A DNA stretch of 64,000 nucleotides, taken from positions 62,001 to 126,000 of the forward strand of contig CAJHZI010000446.1 of the NCBI GenBank assembly GCA_905160935.1, read 5' to 3'. Shown here one piece after another: positions 29,750 through 41,900 of the stretch. This DNA comes from Enchytraeus crypticus (Eukaryota > Annelida > Clitellata > Enchytraeida > Enchytraeidae). Below the pieces are notes generated by a model. It was given only the letters and a program-made list of their open reading frames with translations. It ran no database searches and had not been told where the DNA came from. The stretch's first letter is position 1. Each line of letters starts with the position of its first letter. The position numbers and the translations under genes were made by a program.

Positions 29750-32005
29750 ATGTCGGATGCACTAAGCTTCTCTGATGCAGAACTGCAGAAATTGAAGGTA
29801 ATCACAACTTTTGTTAATTGTTAAAGTTATCTTTATAGAGAATTAATTGAACTTATAGTGAATTTAGATAGTAACTAATAACTAGTAACTTTAGATAGTA
29901 ACTGTAACTGTTATATAGGGTAATGCAATTTTAGTTTTAGTTATTTAATTAAATTTATTAGTTAATTTTAATTTATTAATTAATTTTAATTTATTTATCA
30001 ATTTATTATTAATTTAGTATAATTTATTTTTAGTGAATTTAGATATATCTTTGTAACTGTTATATAGGGCAATGCAACTTTTTCTGTTAACTTTTCATTC
30101 ACCGTTGTTCACTTTTTGTTGAACGTATTTCAGTTTATCGTGCCAGTTTCTGTATGAAAGCAAGCATGTTGTCATACTTGTATGAATAATCCTGTCAGTT
30201 TAAAAAAAAAAAAAAAAGAGATTGACATTAATTAGAATTTTAATGTGACATGAAAACGGCCAGCACTTCAAATATTCAAATAGTCTATAGATTATTAATT
30301 CTGATGCCTCTTGAGCTGCCTGCTTATACCTCTTTAGTTATTTAAATTTGACAATGTTTTTCAATTTTTATTTGCTTGGCCACACTCTTGACTTGCAGAA
30401 GTTGCAGAGTTTCCCGTAGTAGCTGTAGTTTTTGTAGCTTTAGTTATTCCTAACTCTTACCATTATTAGGTACTTAGTAATCGTTGCCTTTAGTGCAGAA
30501 TATACGTAGAACAGATTTAAGAATAATCTTCTAGTACCTGGGGTTTTTGATCGTTGCCCTCATTTGTCATTTTGTCTTCCTTGTGAAAAAAACAACAACT
30601 TCCTTTTAGCGTGCCTTATCCCTATTCGGGGTCGACACGGAGGGGACTAGATAGAAATGTCTTTCTTATCTTATTTGTCTTCCTTGCGAAAGATAAAAGA
30701 ACATGACGAATCAACAATTTTATTGTCACTCATATGTATACATTTTTTAGATATAAATGTAATTCTTATTTAGCTTAATATTATTGACCTCTGTCCGTAG
30801 TCTCGAAGACTGATTCTGCCATGACACTGCTATGTAAGTTTTCGTTGTTAATAATGGGATTTATAATAACAATAATAATAAAAATAATAATAACCTCCTA
30901 CAATTTCTATAACGGTGTCATGGCCGCTGTCCGGTCTTCGAGACCGCTTTACAGTTACGATGTTGTTGTTGTTGCTGCAGGTGGCAGATTTGAAGAAGCT
31001 GCTGAAGGAGCGTGGGCTGTCTGTAGTGGGTAACAAGCCTGAGCTCATCGCTAGGCTGCAGGGTGTGGAGTCAAATCTGCGATCAGCCAGTGAGGAAGAA
31101 CTGCTGGGAGATGATGTGAGAAATCAATCAATCGATCAATCAATCAAGCTACTAAACTATCAGTCGACTAATAAATCAGACCTTTAGGCAGTCACTCTAT
31201 CAATAAATCAATCAATCAATCAATTGATCAAGCTAAATTAAATAATCAATCGATTAATCAGTTAGACTACCAGTCAGACAATCAATCAATTGATTTATTG
31301 ATTAAATATATGTTTCCATTGCTTGTGAGGGATAGAGGTTATGATTCTCGTCATTTGGATAGGGTTACCCCTTTGCAATGAAAAAAATCTGTCCTTCCTT
31401 CACTTTCGCTTTTAGAAACTCTACTGTGTCTCGCACTGAACACCTCTTGTCTGCAGAAATTTGACAGAATTTTCCGTTGTAGATTTGCTACAGTAGACTT
31501 TGCTACCATAGATGCTGCATCCGAACTGTGATGATCTTGTGGGAAAATTTTTCTAGGTCATCAAGGCTAATGTATAGAAATTTGTTAGATTTAAGGCTAG
31601 GACATGCCTGATTGTATACTTGATTTTGTGCTCGGCATTTTGTTTGAATTGAGCACAGATAGTCTTTATGAATGCGTACTCTCTTAAGTGAACATGAAGC
31701 ATTAAGGCAGGCCGAGGCTGTTTGTCATATATTAAACTTGGTGATGCACAAATTAGCCTAAAATCAAGAATGAGCTCAGAGCCCAATATTGCTAATACTG
31801 AAGATCTTGTTGTGTCGATCGTCGTTCTGACGCTAATTTTCTGCCGTTGTTTGTGTTGCAGTTTGATGACGACGTTGACGCTAGCGTATTGAATGAGGAC
31901 AGTGAGGCTCAGCTTCTCTCTCCCGGTGGAAAATCAGCGCCATCTGCCAACGACAAATCTTCTGCGTGAGTTTCTCTTATGTTCGTCATCATCGTCATCA
32001 TTATT

Positions 32006-32043
<38 letters not shown>

Positions 32044-35000
32044 AATCTTTATCATCATCATCACCATCGTCACCATCATCATCATTATGAAATCCCTGAT
32101 ATCATCCTTGTATGAGGAAACGGACGTTAAACCTTTATTATTATTATTACTATTATTATTATCACCATCATCATAATCATCCCTTAAATCCCAAATTAAC
32201 CAGGGTCGGTATACAAATAGTCAAATCCTCTCTGTCCTACATAACGCCACCAGCCGAGTTTCTCTTATATTGTTTCTTAAATATTAGAACTGTGTATCAT
32301 AAATTAGCTGTAAATTGATTGTAATTTTATTATGTACAGATTATGCAATTTATTTACATAATATAGAATTTTTAAAATTCAATTCTTGAACCTCTTTAAT
32401 CTAAACATGGTTTTGACGAAGTCGTGTTGTTAAATTTTATTGCAAAAGTTAATCTATATGTTTATTCTAACAATTATGAGTTGTTTTTATTTCTTGAAGG
32501 TATCTTTCAGATATGTGAATAATGGATTTATTTGCAATTTATTTCTATTGTGTTTGAAGTTATATTTTAATTATTTTGTTGGATTTATTTTATTGTCTAG
32601 ATTTATTGATGTGATATTAAATCTTCCAGGGGCAGACGCTCCTTCATTTTTTCTGCTTCAACAATATGGAGCTCTCTGGCACAAGACCTTCGATCTTGTA
32701 ATTGTATTACTTTCCTTCGCAAGCTAAAAACCCATCTCTTTCGGCCATAGGTCTAAATTTTGACCCGCTTGCCTTGGATCCTGGACTTGCACTGTTTTGA
32801 TCTCGCTTTCTCTTGTGGTCTCTGTGTACTCAGTCATTATCGTGTGGTGCTTTGGCGCCTGTCTGTGTAGATACGTCCCTGACATTGCCTTATGGTGAGG
32901 AACCGGACATTAAATTCTTATAGATTGATTGATTGATATTTCATTGATGAGGTATAATTAAACATATTTTCTGTGTTAGCAGAGCAGCAGCTCCCGCTAA
33001 TCCAGCTCCTGTTGCAGCTGCCACAGCTGCTGCCACAGCTGCTTCGGTCGTTAGCAAGCCGCAGATCACCGCAGTGACAGCCCCGGGTGCTCCAGCAGGC
33101 AGCGACGCTAAGGACAAGATGGCGGAGAGGCTGAAGAGGTTCGGAGTTGTGTCGCAGGAGGCTAAAAAACTGTCGCGAGTGGAACGGTGAGTACTAGTAA
33201 TGTTATTATATTATTAGTACTTTTATTATTACTGTTATTATTAGTACTACTATTCATCATCATCATCTCATCATCTACTCTTGAGTCCCAGTTTAACCAG
33301 GGTCGGGATACAAATAGACTGTCTCAAATCCTCTCTGTCCTACACCACACCACCAGCCAATCCCATATTGGGATTAGTACTACTATTGTTCATATAGGAA
33401 CCCTGCATCTACTGATTCGCTGTCGAACAGCTATTAGCATGACAAATGATTAATTCTATTTGTTAAGTAATTATTTAATTAGTAATTCTTTAATTGGTCA
33501 TTAGTTTAATTGCGGAAATGGCAAAGATGAATAGAGTTTGGTGGAGGAACATCATAGAGAAATCTTTGCCTGGAACCAGCCCCAGGATGATCACATGACA
33601 TTATATGACATTAGTTTAAGTTACTATTTCTTAATTTATTTTATTGTTATTGTTTATTGTTATTTGTTTTATTGTTGTTTGTTTTGTTGTTTGTTGTTAT
33701 TTGTGATTGGAATTAGAAGAGGGGTATTGTGGGCATAATATATTGTGACCAATGTTTTAGTTTACTATTATAGTAATTTAACATATATATTATATATTAT
33801 ACAATTTAATTGTTTTTCTATTATTTATTACTCTATATTGCTATTTTAATTGTTTGAAGCATGATCATTCAGCTTTTCTGCAGCTAAATTATAGTTGCTA
33901 CTATCAAGTTTTTAATATGTTACTAAGATCTGTTATTAATAAACTGTTATTAAGTTCTGATATGATTTTGATTTGTTTTCAGATTTGGCATTGCTGCCAC
34001 CGCAGCAGCCACAGGGACAACAACAACAACAGCAGCAGTGAAGAGTAAACCAGCGACATCGGGAGTTCTGTCTCAGTCAGCTGAGATTGTACGTTTCTCT
34101 CTCTTTCTCTCTACTTTTTTTCTCTCTTTCTTTCTCGCTCCCCCCTTTTCACTATCTTTTTCATGTATTACTCTGTCTCTTTTCTCTTACTCACTGCTCT
34201 CTCTTTCTCTCTTTTCTCTCGAAGCGCAGACAACATTAAGGACGTCTTTCTAGTGTAGTCACCGGTTGGTCTATTCTTCAAACAACCCAAACACAAAACG
34301 GGAAATAGCAGCAGTAACAAACTAAATTGAATAGCCCTGGGCATTTTAAAAGCTTAATATTTATCTTTATAGTATATTAATTTTAACTTATTGATATCTC
34401 TAATATATTTATTTGAATTTTATAATATTAAAATATTATAATACATTCAGTTGGGTAGACAGGATTGTTTTCTCAGGGCATTACGCCCCTGCCCAGTAAA
34501 TGTTAGTCGAAGCTGAGGAAGGCATAGAGGCCCACCTCGTCATAAGCAGAATCCCCCAAGAATAGTGGTATATATCAAAAGGAATGTTATAAATAATTTA
34601 AAGATCCATTTGTTCGTGGACATGAAGAGGAAAACGGAAGATAGAGATGAGTGGAGACGTTATATACCATGGACCTGCCAGTAGGCAGTGCGCTAGGAGA
34701 GAGAGAGAGAGAATAGTGGAGGCGTTATATACCATGGACCTGAAAGTAGGCAGTGCACTAAGAGAGAGAGAGAGAATAGTGGAGGCGTTATATACCATGG
34801 ACCTGCCAGTAGGCAGTGCACTAAGTGAGAGAGAGAGAATAGTGGAGGCGTTATATACCATGGACCTGCCAGTAGGCAGTTCACTAAGAGAAAGAATATA
34901 TTGTATGTTTAGAATGATTGATTTTCTGTCTGCATGCAGATAGCGGAACAGGAGAGGCTGCGTAAGAGAAGTGAGAGGTTTGGACTCGTCAGTGCCCCAG

Positions 35001-37693
35001 GGGGAGGAGCTACAGCGACAGTGGATGGAGCTAACAAGCTGTCAGCCAGTGTCGTGAGTATTGCCAACACTAGTTCATCCGGTTGAAGCTTGTCGTTATT
35101 TTATAATTATTTAAAATAATTTTTTATTTATTATTTACCATATCATCAGTTAATCCCCTATTATCTCTTCTATTCGTTTTATAAAATATTGTAGCAATTG
35201 AGCCAGGGCTCTCATCATCCGAATGCCCTTTCTGACGTTGGTATGGATCTTAGTGCTTTAGTCGAATTCTACGACACATGTAGTCACCGGTTGGTCAATT
35301 CTTCAAACAACCCGGCACAACATGGGAAAAATATAAATCAATCAGTAAGAACTAAACGTCCGATTCCTCGCCATGAGGCGATGTCAATAGTTGGACTGTT
35401 GTTATATATTGCTACTGTAATGTTTTGCTGCTCGGTGATTTGATAGCTCTTTCATATGTGGAACTAAAAAAACAAGCAGTGGCTGGAGCCAGTGGCAATA
35501 TCGGTTAAGACACTCGACCGCGGATCAGTGTGTGCGGTTCAAATCCTGGGCTCGCCCGTCACTGACATGGCTTTCGAGTGAGGAAACTGACATTAACATT
35601 AGCTTTACCAGCTCTTTTATACTTTTTTCTGTGCCATGGACCTGCCATTAGGCAGTGCAACGAGTAATCGTTTTGGTTGTTTAACATTGCACAGCCTGCA
35701 GCAGATGTGGACACTCTGAAGAAGAGAGCAGAAAGGTTCGGACAACAGACTTCATCCACTCTGGCAAAGGTTTACTTTATTTCCTCCATTGCTTTTAAGA
35801 AAAGCTTAAAGCTTATGTTAACGTTAGTTTTCTCACTCGAAAGCGATGTTAGTGATGGGCGAGCCCAGGATTTCATCTACTCTGGCAAAGGTTGACTTTA
35901 TGTCCACCGTTGCTTTGAAAAAGTTTATATAAAAGCTTATTTTAAAGTCAGTTTCCTCAGTCATCGTTTAGTCGCCTCTTACGACACGCACCGTTTACGG
36001 CTTGGTCTAGTCTTCAGTGAATTGGACACAACACGAGAAATCTCCAACATATATAAGGGTTTAATATAGAGATATATAGAGGTTTGGACAACAGACTTCT
36101 TCCACTCTGGCAAAGGTTTACTTTATTTCCACCATTGCTTTTAAATGTAACCTAGGCAAGTGCTTACATAATAATATATTCCTTGTTTATTTACATTATC
36201 AATCTGACAAACCGCAGACTGTAACAATATGACGGATAACATAGCAATGTAGAAGATACAGGCAGAAGTGCAACATAAAATTAAAAATATAAGATGGAAA
36301 ATTATAAGATAACATAAAGAATTGCCCATGCATAATGCTACCTTATTTTTAGCTACTTTTAGGTTTACTTTACTTGCGCAATTAAACCTTATTTAAGTTA
36401 ACATAAAATCGCTTATAGACTTAACTTAAGCAAGTGTGTACATGGATGTACTTTATTTTTTAGCTGCAATAAACCTTATTTTAATCTGTGCAAGTGGTTA
36501 CTTAGTTCTACTTTATTTCCAGATACGGTAAACCGTAATTTAAGATAACATAATATTGTTTTTAAACTATGCAAGTTACATTTTTTATTTCTAAACTATG
36601 AAAATTACTTTGTAATGTAAGTTCTGCTTTTTTGTTACATTTGTGTACTCCCTTTCGACTTTAAATTTACTATCATCTTTTCTGAAACACATTTTTTAAA
36701 AATCACTTGCATGACTCATAAACATACTTCCCTTTACGAGGAAACTGATTTTAAAACTTTACTGTCGATAGCTGATTGCAGATTTGATGTACTGGCTGAT
36801 TGATGGATTGATTGCAATTTGATTGATGGACTGGTTGATCGATTAATCGTAATATTGATTGGCGTATGGTTTTGTAGTAAATTGAAAATCTGATTGATTA
36901 ATCTCTAGGTGACAGAGCAAGAGAGAATACTGAAGCGCAAGAACAGGTTTGGCACGGTGCTTAGCTCAGTGCCAAATAGTGCCGGTGCCATTGACGACGC
37001 TTCGTTGGTACGTAGAATCTGATACTATTCACTAATATTATATCAAATCCTCATAATAATAATAATAATAAAGGTTTAGCGTCCGTTTCCTCATCCAAGG
37101 ATGATGTCAGGGACGTCCCCACATCACTACAGATCAGTTCACCCAGACCAATCTGCAAAAGAAATGTGCTGAGGAGAAGTAAGGTCTTAAACGATCCTCA
37201 TCATCAGCTTCCCTTGAATCCCAGTTTAACTATAGGGTTGGGATACGAATAGACCTTCTTTACTCTTCTCTGTACCACACCATGCATTGTTCCTCGTGCA
37301 GAAGTTTTACTCTACGGCAATGATGTCAGTATCTCTGCTGCTCGGAGAATTGCTAGAGACTGTCCAACTTGAAACCCTATTCGAACTGATACTCTAAAAA
37401 GTGGTGTTTACTTTGTTGGCAACTAGATATTGGTGTTTACTTTGTTGGAAATTAAAAGCGGTGTTTAATTTGGTGGAAACTAAACAGGTGGTGTTTACTT
37501 TGATGGAAACAAAAAAGTGGTGTTGACTTCGTTGGAAACCAGAAAGTGGTGTTTACTTTGTTGGAAACTAACAAGTGGTGTTTACTTTGTTAGAAGCTAG
37601 AAGGTGGTGTTTAGTAAACTTTGATGATCTGTTGTATTTCAGGAGGCTAAGAAGATGAAGAGGGCCGAGAGGTTTGGAGTTGCCGTGTCGTAA
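29750..37693 (+). CDS. SARNP: SARNP/Tho1-type SAP domain ribonucleoprotein
   Basis: Nine exons in frame: 29750-29797, 30981-31115, 31862-31965, 32983-33186, 33983-34088, 34940-35053, 35695-35769, 36909-37007 and 37643-37693 (TAA), 311 residues. SARNP (CIP29; yeast Tho1) binds RNA and the helicase UAP56/DDX39B in TREX-linked mRNA export. The SAP domain (residues about 7-42) reads FSDAELQKLKVADLKKLLKE, then GNKPELIARL. An acidic linker and Ala-rich segment follow. Six (E/K)R-F-G motifs come next, in most cases one per exon: AERLKRFGVV, ERFGIAAT (with its Arg codon split by an intron), KRSERFGLVS, KKRAERFGQQ, KRKNRFGTVL and MKRAERFGVA. These are the family's helicase-binding repeats. The exon 4 acceptor is a tandem AG (ttagcagag). 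The donor after exon 7 (AAG|GTTTAC) is weak and is echoed downstream. Convergent with OSGEPL1. Identification is firm. Confidence 0.93.
31975..32160. repeat. (ATC)n and (TTA)n tracts with a repeat-family core
   Basis: ATC/CAT repeats are followed by 'tgatatcatccttgtatgag' and 'gaaacggacgttaaacctt', which run into TTATTATTA. The latter is the 3' end of the (TTA)n-tailed family also seen at 44945-45030. Confidence 0.75.
32625..32940 (+). mobile_element. (GATT)n-tailed CR1-like LINE, 3' end
   Basis: Decayed C-terminal coding end near 32630-32740 (LRNCITFLRKLKTHLF-like reading across frames), then a 3' UTR ending 'gtccctgacattgccttatg', 'gtgaggaaccggacattaaa' and GATTGATTGAT. In SARNP intron 3. 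It is the best copy of this end in the window. Confidence 0.75.
33256..33380 (-). mobile_element. Family B element fragment with (GAT)n tail, minus strand
   Basis: 'catcatcatc' is followed by 'cccagtttaaccagggtcgg' and 'gatacaaatagactgtctca', the reverse complement of the family B 3' end. Confidence 0.75.
34595..34910 (+). mobile_element. Tandemly reiterated 3' end of the (GA)n-tailed LINE
   Basis: Four consecutive copies of about 55 bp, each 'gtggaggcgttatataccat', 'ggacctgccagtaggcagtg' and GAGAGAGAG. The first is preceded by upstream LINE sequence ('catgaagaggaaaacggaag'). It ends 30 bp before a SARNP acceptor. Confidence 0.85.
35483..35620 (+). mobile_element. tRNA-derived SINE, family A
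   Basis: 'gctggagccagtggcaatat', B box 'ggttcaaatcctgggctc' and 3' core 'gagtgaggaaactgacatta'. In SARNP intron 6. Confidence 0.8.
35770..36140 (+). repeat. Echoes of the SARNP exon 7 donor
   Basis: The exon end 'ccactctggcaaag|gtttac' with 'tttatttcctccattgcttt' recurs in degenerate form at 35870-35912 and almost perfectly at 36080-36140, where 'ggtttggacaacagacttct' also reproduces coding bases upstream of the donor. A partial family A SINE (about 35815-35872, minus) interrupts. Confidence 0.88.
37065..37195 (-). mobile_element. (TTA)n-tailed repeat family, minus strand
   Basis: AATAATAATAA is followed by 'ggtttagcgtccgtttcctc' and 'aaggatgatgtcagggacgt', and by 'acagatcagttcacccagac' shared with the plus-strand copy at 44870-45030. 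Confidence 0.75.
37405..37625 (+). repeat. About 28-bp minisatellite before the last SARNP exon
   Basis: Seven degenerate units of 'ggtgtttactttgttggaaa' plus 'ctaaaaagt' in the final SARNP intron. Confidence 0.85.
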
Positions 37694-38464
37694 AGAACGG
37701 GGAGTGATTTGTTGGACTGGATGTCGTAACGGATGAATTTCAATATTCCACCGCGACACTGCGATAGAGACAGAACGTAGATTAGTCGCAGTTATGTAAC
37801 TGACAGACTTTGTGAATGGGATATCAGTGACAAGTGCGTAGGGCTCACATGAGAAGCTGGTTCTTAACTTAACAGCGATTTGACTATTTCTGGGCGACAC
37901 TCAAAATCTGCTAGTTCTGTTGTAGTGCTGAATTCTAAATCATAAGTAGTAGAATCTAAGGGTTTCCAATCAGTTCCTCGACGGAGAATATAATTCCTCC
38001 AAACGAAGATGTACGCTAATACATAGAAATGCTCAATATGTCGTAGTGTCAAGATAATTGTCATTGCTTAGTGTAATGGAGATCATACTAAGGGACCGAA
38101 TGTTTGGCTGATGGTCTGCTCATTGAAGAGCAAGCAACTGATTGTGAAATACGGTATGAATTTATAACTCGGGCCTGTTATTCGTCAATGAAAAATAATA
38201 ACAGAGCAGCAAGATAGTCCTAGACAAGCGCTACTGAAGTATACTGAAGTATAAATGCAGTTTAGCAATCAGGTATTTTCTACAAAATTTTATTTACAAA
38301 CTGCAATTGTCTAAATATACAGTATAAAACATGTTATTGGTGTTTATTTAATTACAAATCAGTATTTCTGAAATACTTATTTTAGAAATACTTACTTTAT
38401 CAAATAAGTATTTCTGTAAATATGTGTCTCTGATCTTTTACGTTAGACATAAGTTCACCGATCT

Positions 38465-38615
38465 TTAAATTTATCCTACATAGATTAATCCTAGGTAGAT
38501 TAATCCTACATAGATTAATCCTAGGTAGATTAATCCTACATAGATTAATCCTAGGTAGATTAATCCTAGGTAGATTAATCCTACATAGATTAATCCTAGG
38601 TAGATTAATCCTACT
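38465..38615. repeat. 15-bp minisatellite with nine TAATCC sites
   Basis: Units 'tagattaatcctaggtagat' and 'taatcctacatagat' give nine TAATCC hexamers in about 140 bp at 15-bp spacing, between the ends of SARNP and OSGEPL1. Confidence 0.85.
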
Positions 38616-38854
38616 AGCCCATCAATGAAACTGTCATGCAGACAATGCAGGAAAGTCTATGATTTCTGTGCACTAGACCAACTTTCCTGTCCTGAGTGTT
38701 GTGTCGATGACGATGATGATGGTAAGATGATTTCTCGTAGTTTTAGACGAGGAAGCTTGATTGCGCTGTGTAGAACCTGGTCCGTTATATCTACACCCAG
38801 CGGACACCTGCACAAGTTATGATCATGACAACATCTAGCACTGTAGATATTTCA

Positions 38855-38903
38855 TTACGGCTGTGTGAGTAACAGATTTGTGATAACTAACCCTTGTGAA
38901 CAC
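38855..38903 (-). CDS. OSGEPL1: Probable last exon of OSGEPL1 with acceptor echoes
   Basis: On the minus strand 'cgtgtttttgcag' precedes G TGT TCA CAA GGG. With the phase-2 end of exon 9 this reads MPK-C-SQG-LVITN and then a stop. That lines up with the C-terminal KCPLGxDIS of vertebrate OSGEPL1 (from memory) in its Cys, Gly and Ile. The acceptor 'gtttttgcaggtgtt' is repeated once more at about 38925-38945. The reading beyond the Ile does not resemble the family, so this is only probable. Confidence 0.5.
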
Positions 38904-41900
38904 CTGCAAAAACACGTACAACCTTAGAAACACCTGCAAAAACACGTACAAATTATCTATGACAACATCTAGCTCTGTGACTGTTATGTGCATACCCTGG
39001 TTGAATATATCAACTCCTAGTGGAGCATCTACAAAATATTTAAAGTGATATGATGCACGACATGGCTTATGATGATGCACGACTGATGATATATGATGAT
39101 GCATGACTGATGGGATATGATTATTAATTAACAACGAAAACTTATATAGCAGTGTCATGGCCGAACTCGGTCTTCGAGACTATTTTACAGAAAGAGTTCA
39201 ATAGTAATAAGCTAAATAAAAATTACATTTAAATTAATATCTAAACTTGTAAAAAATGTCTACATATGAGTGGAACTTTACACCATCCAGCAACAATCAT
39301 TCCTGTCTTCAAAATACTTATAATAAACATACATACGTGCATAGTACTTTCATGTAGAAAAACTACGCGACCACAATAATGTTTTGACACCACGACGGAA
39401 AGCTAAATAGTTACGCTCATGTCTTAGACTATTAGGTGTCAAACCATTCCAAACGCAAGCTGCAGCAGAAGGCCAGGCTCGATCATGATGATGCATGACT
39501 GATGGTATATGATGATACACGACTAATGATGATGCATGACTGACGACACGTTACGCTTACTTTGGCATTATGTCGACAGATTCAAGATCTTCCATCACTA
39601 AACCTCTCCCAGCTTTCATCAGTTCCATGCCATTCCTGCAGAAAAACATTTATCAATAATTATATATAATTATATTCGTCAATTCATGTCTATTTTAAAG
39701 TTACTTCAGAAATTGATTAAACAACATGAATTAATTAATTATCACGTGCAGTTATGGTGAAGCAAATAGATTAAAAACATAAATTAATGTTAATGTTGCA
39801 ACATTAACATCAATTAAATACCAAAATTTCAAAGATCTTCGAAGATTTTAAGATCTAAACTTTCACGACTGTGCAGTGAAAACTTCCAAACGACGGATGC
39901 TAAATAATAATAAAAACAATTAGAGTGCTACAATCATCAATGATTGACACTATTGTGTCAAAATCAAGCCGGCGAGCAAAATGAAAGGTCCAAAAACGGT
40001 GCAAATTCCAAAATCCAGAAAATCGGTCCAAAGAGAGAAAATAAAATAAACGGTGCCTACCACGCTATCATGATGCCATTGTCGGTGCACAGTCGAGCAG
40101 GTGGGCACACTACGTCTGTTTCGTGCTGAGCACAGACTTTCTCAAGACCTCTGCGCAGAAACGCATTGCTGGCCACGCCTCCGCTTATCACCTGTATCGC
40201 ACATAGAAATACTATCATGGTCACTGGCTAGTAAACCCCATTATTATTATTGTTATTATTAGTTTTTCAAATTGTTATTATTCTAGTTTTTTAAAAATAT
40301 ATTTATTTAATTAATAATATAATTTATAACCCCAGTGTAAAGAACCAGAGGTTTGATAAAAACGATTCTAGCTATTTTATTACTAGTATTATTATTATTA
40401 TTATTAATTTTATTTATAATTATTATTATTAATGATAATTTAGAACAGATTTTACAACCTGCCCCGCATAATATAATTATCAATGGCTACTAAACCTTAT
40501 TATTATTCTAGTTATTATTAGTATTATTAGATTTTTAAATTATTATAATTATTCCAGTTATTTTTTAAACCAACATCAGAAAGGGCATTCGGTTGGCGAG
40601 AGCCTCGGCTCCAGAAATTGCTATAAAATTATAACGAATGGAAAAACTTCAAAAGTCTTTAGGATTGGAGAAGGTCTATTCGTATCCCGACCCTAGTTAA
40701 ACTGGGATTTAAGGGAAGAAGATGATGATGATTCCGGTTATTTTATTACTATTATTATTATTATTATTAATAAGATGTAGCTGCTAGAGATTGCGACATA
40801 TTTAAGTGTCTTCCTATTGGCAGCGGCGTCAGCAGCTGAGTCAGCAGCAGCGCATAAAAGGCTGAGATTACTTGCTCCGAATTATTATTATTATTAATAA
40901 TTTTATTAAATATTATTATTACTGATAATTTGGAAGAGCTTTTTAAACAGTTTTACCAGAGTTTTTCGTTTATCAGCTGGCAGCAGCTGTTTCAGTTCAC
41001 AGAACATCAGCGCCCTCTGTAGTCTTCGCGACAAATGGTGAAGCAGAGAAAACTGAAAACTCGCGCAGAAATCTGACGCGCTGGGTATAACTCTGCCTCC
41101 CACAATACCTGCAACCAATCAAAATGTTTCGTTTCAATAGCAATATAACAATACGCGAGTTACTGGCTTAATTCTATTAATTCATAATTTAAAAAGCTGG
41201 TAAAGCTAACGTTAACGCCAGTTTTCTCACTCGAAAGTGACGTTAATGAAGGGCGAGCCCAGGATTTGAACCCCGCACAAACTGTACAACATTTAACTGA
41301 GAAATTTATAAGTCAAATTAAGAAGTCAAATTACTTGTTGAAATTTTCTAAAAGTTTTTAACATTAAACTAATTTAATTAGTTAAGAGATTTTAGCTTCT
41401 GAATGGAGTATTACAGTAATCTAACAGACTAGAACAACAAAGCTTAGCTAACTGACGCCAAGTGTACACAAATGTAATGCCACGCAATGTAATGCAATCT
41501 AGTGAAGTGTAATGAAATGCAATTTACTGCTATGTTACTTTCGTCATCATCATCATCTTCCCTTAAATCCCAGTTTAACCTTCTCCAATCCTCACTGTCC
41601 CATACCATATCATCAGTCAATCCCCTAATTTTCATGTCCTTCTTAATTACCGAATCCCACGTCAATTGTGGTCTACCTCTCTCTAGCTTAACATGCAGCT
41701 CTTCCATCCAAACTCTCCTTACTACATCCTCATCTGCCTTTCTCACAATGCAGTAGTACTTTATTTTTTTATATTTACTACCACATAGAGTATTGTAATA
41801 CAATGTAATGTAATGCGCATTATGTAACCGTATTTACTGCCATATAATGTATTGTATTACAATGTAACGTAATGCGCATTACTTAACCATATTTACTACC

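Noticed and set aside
30848-31048. ORFs through the (TAA)n tract near the SARNP SAP exon
   Set aside because: Only the frame giving VADLKKLLKERG joins the flanking exons in phase; the others are shadows.
38625-38822. Short plus-strand ORF with Cys pairs (CRQC, CPEC), zinc-finger-like
   Set aside because: No splice partners or family match, and it lies among repeats between convergent genes. Chance is more likely.
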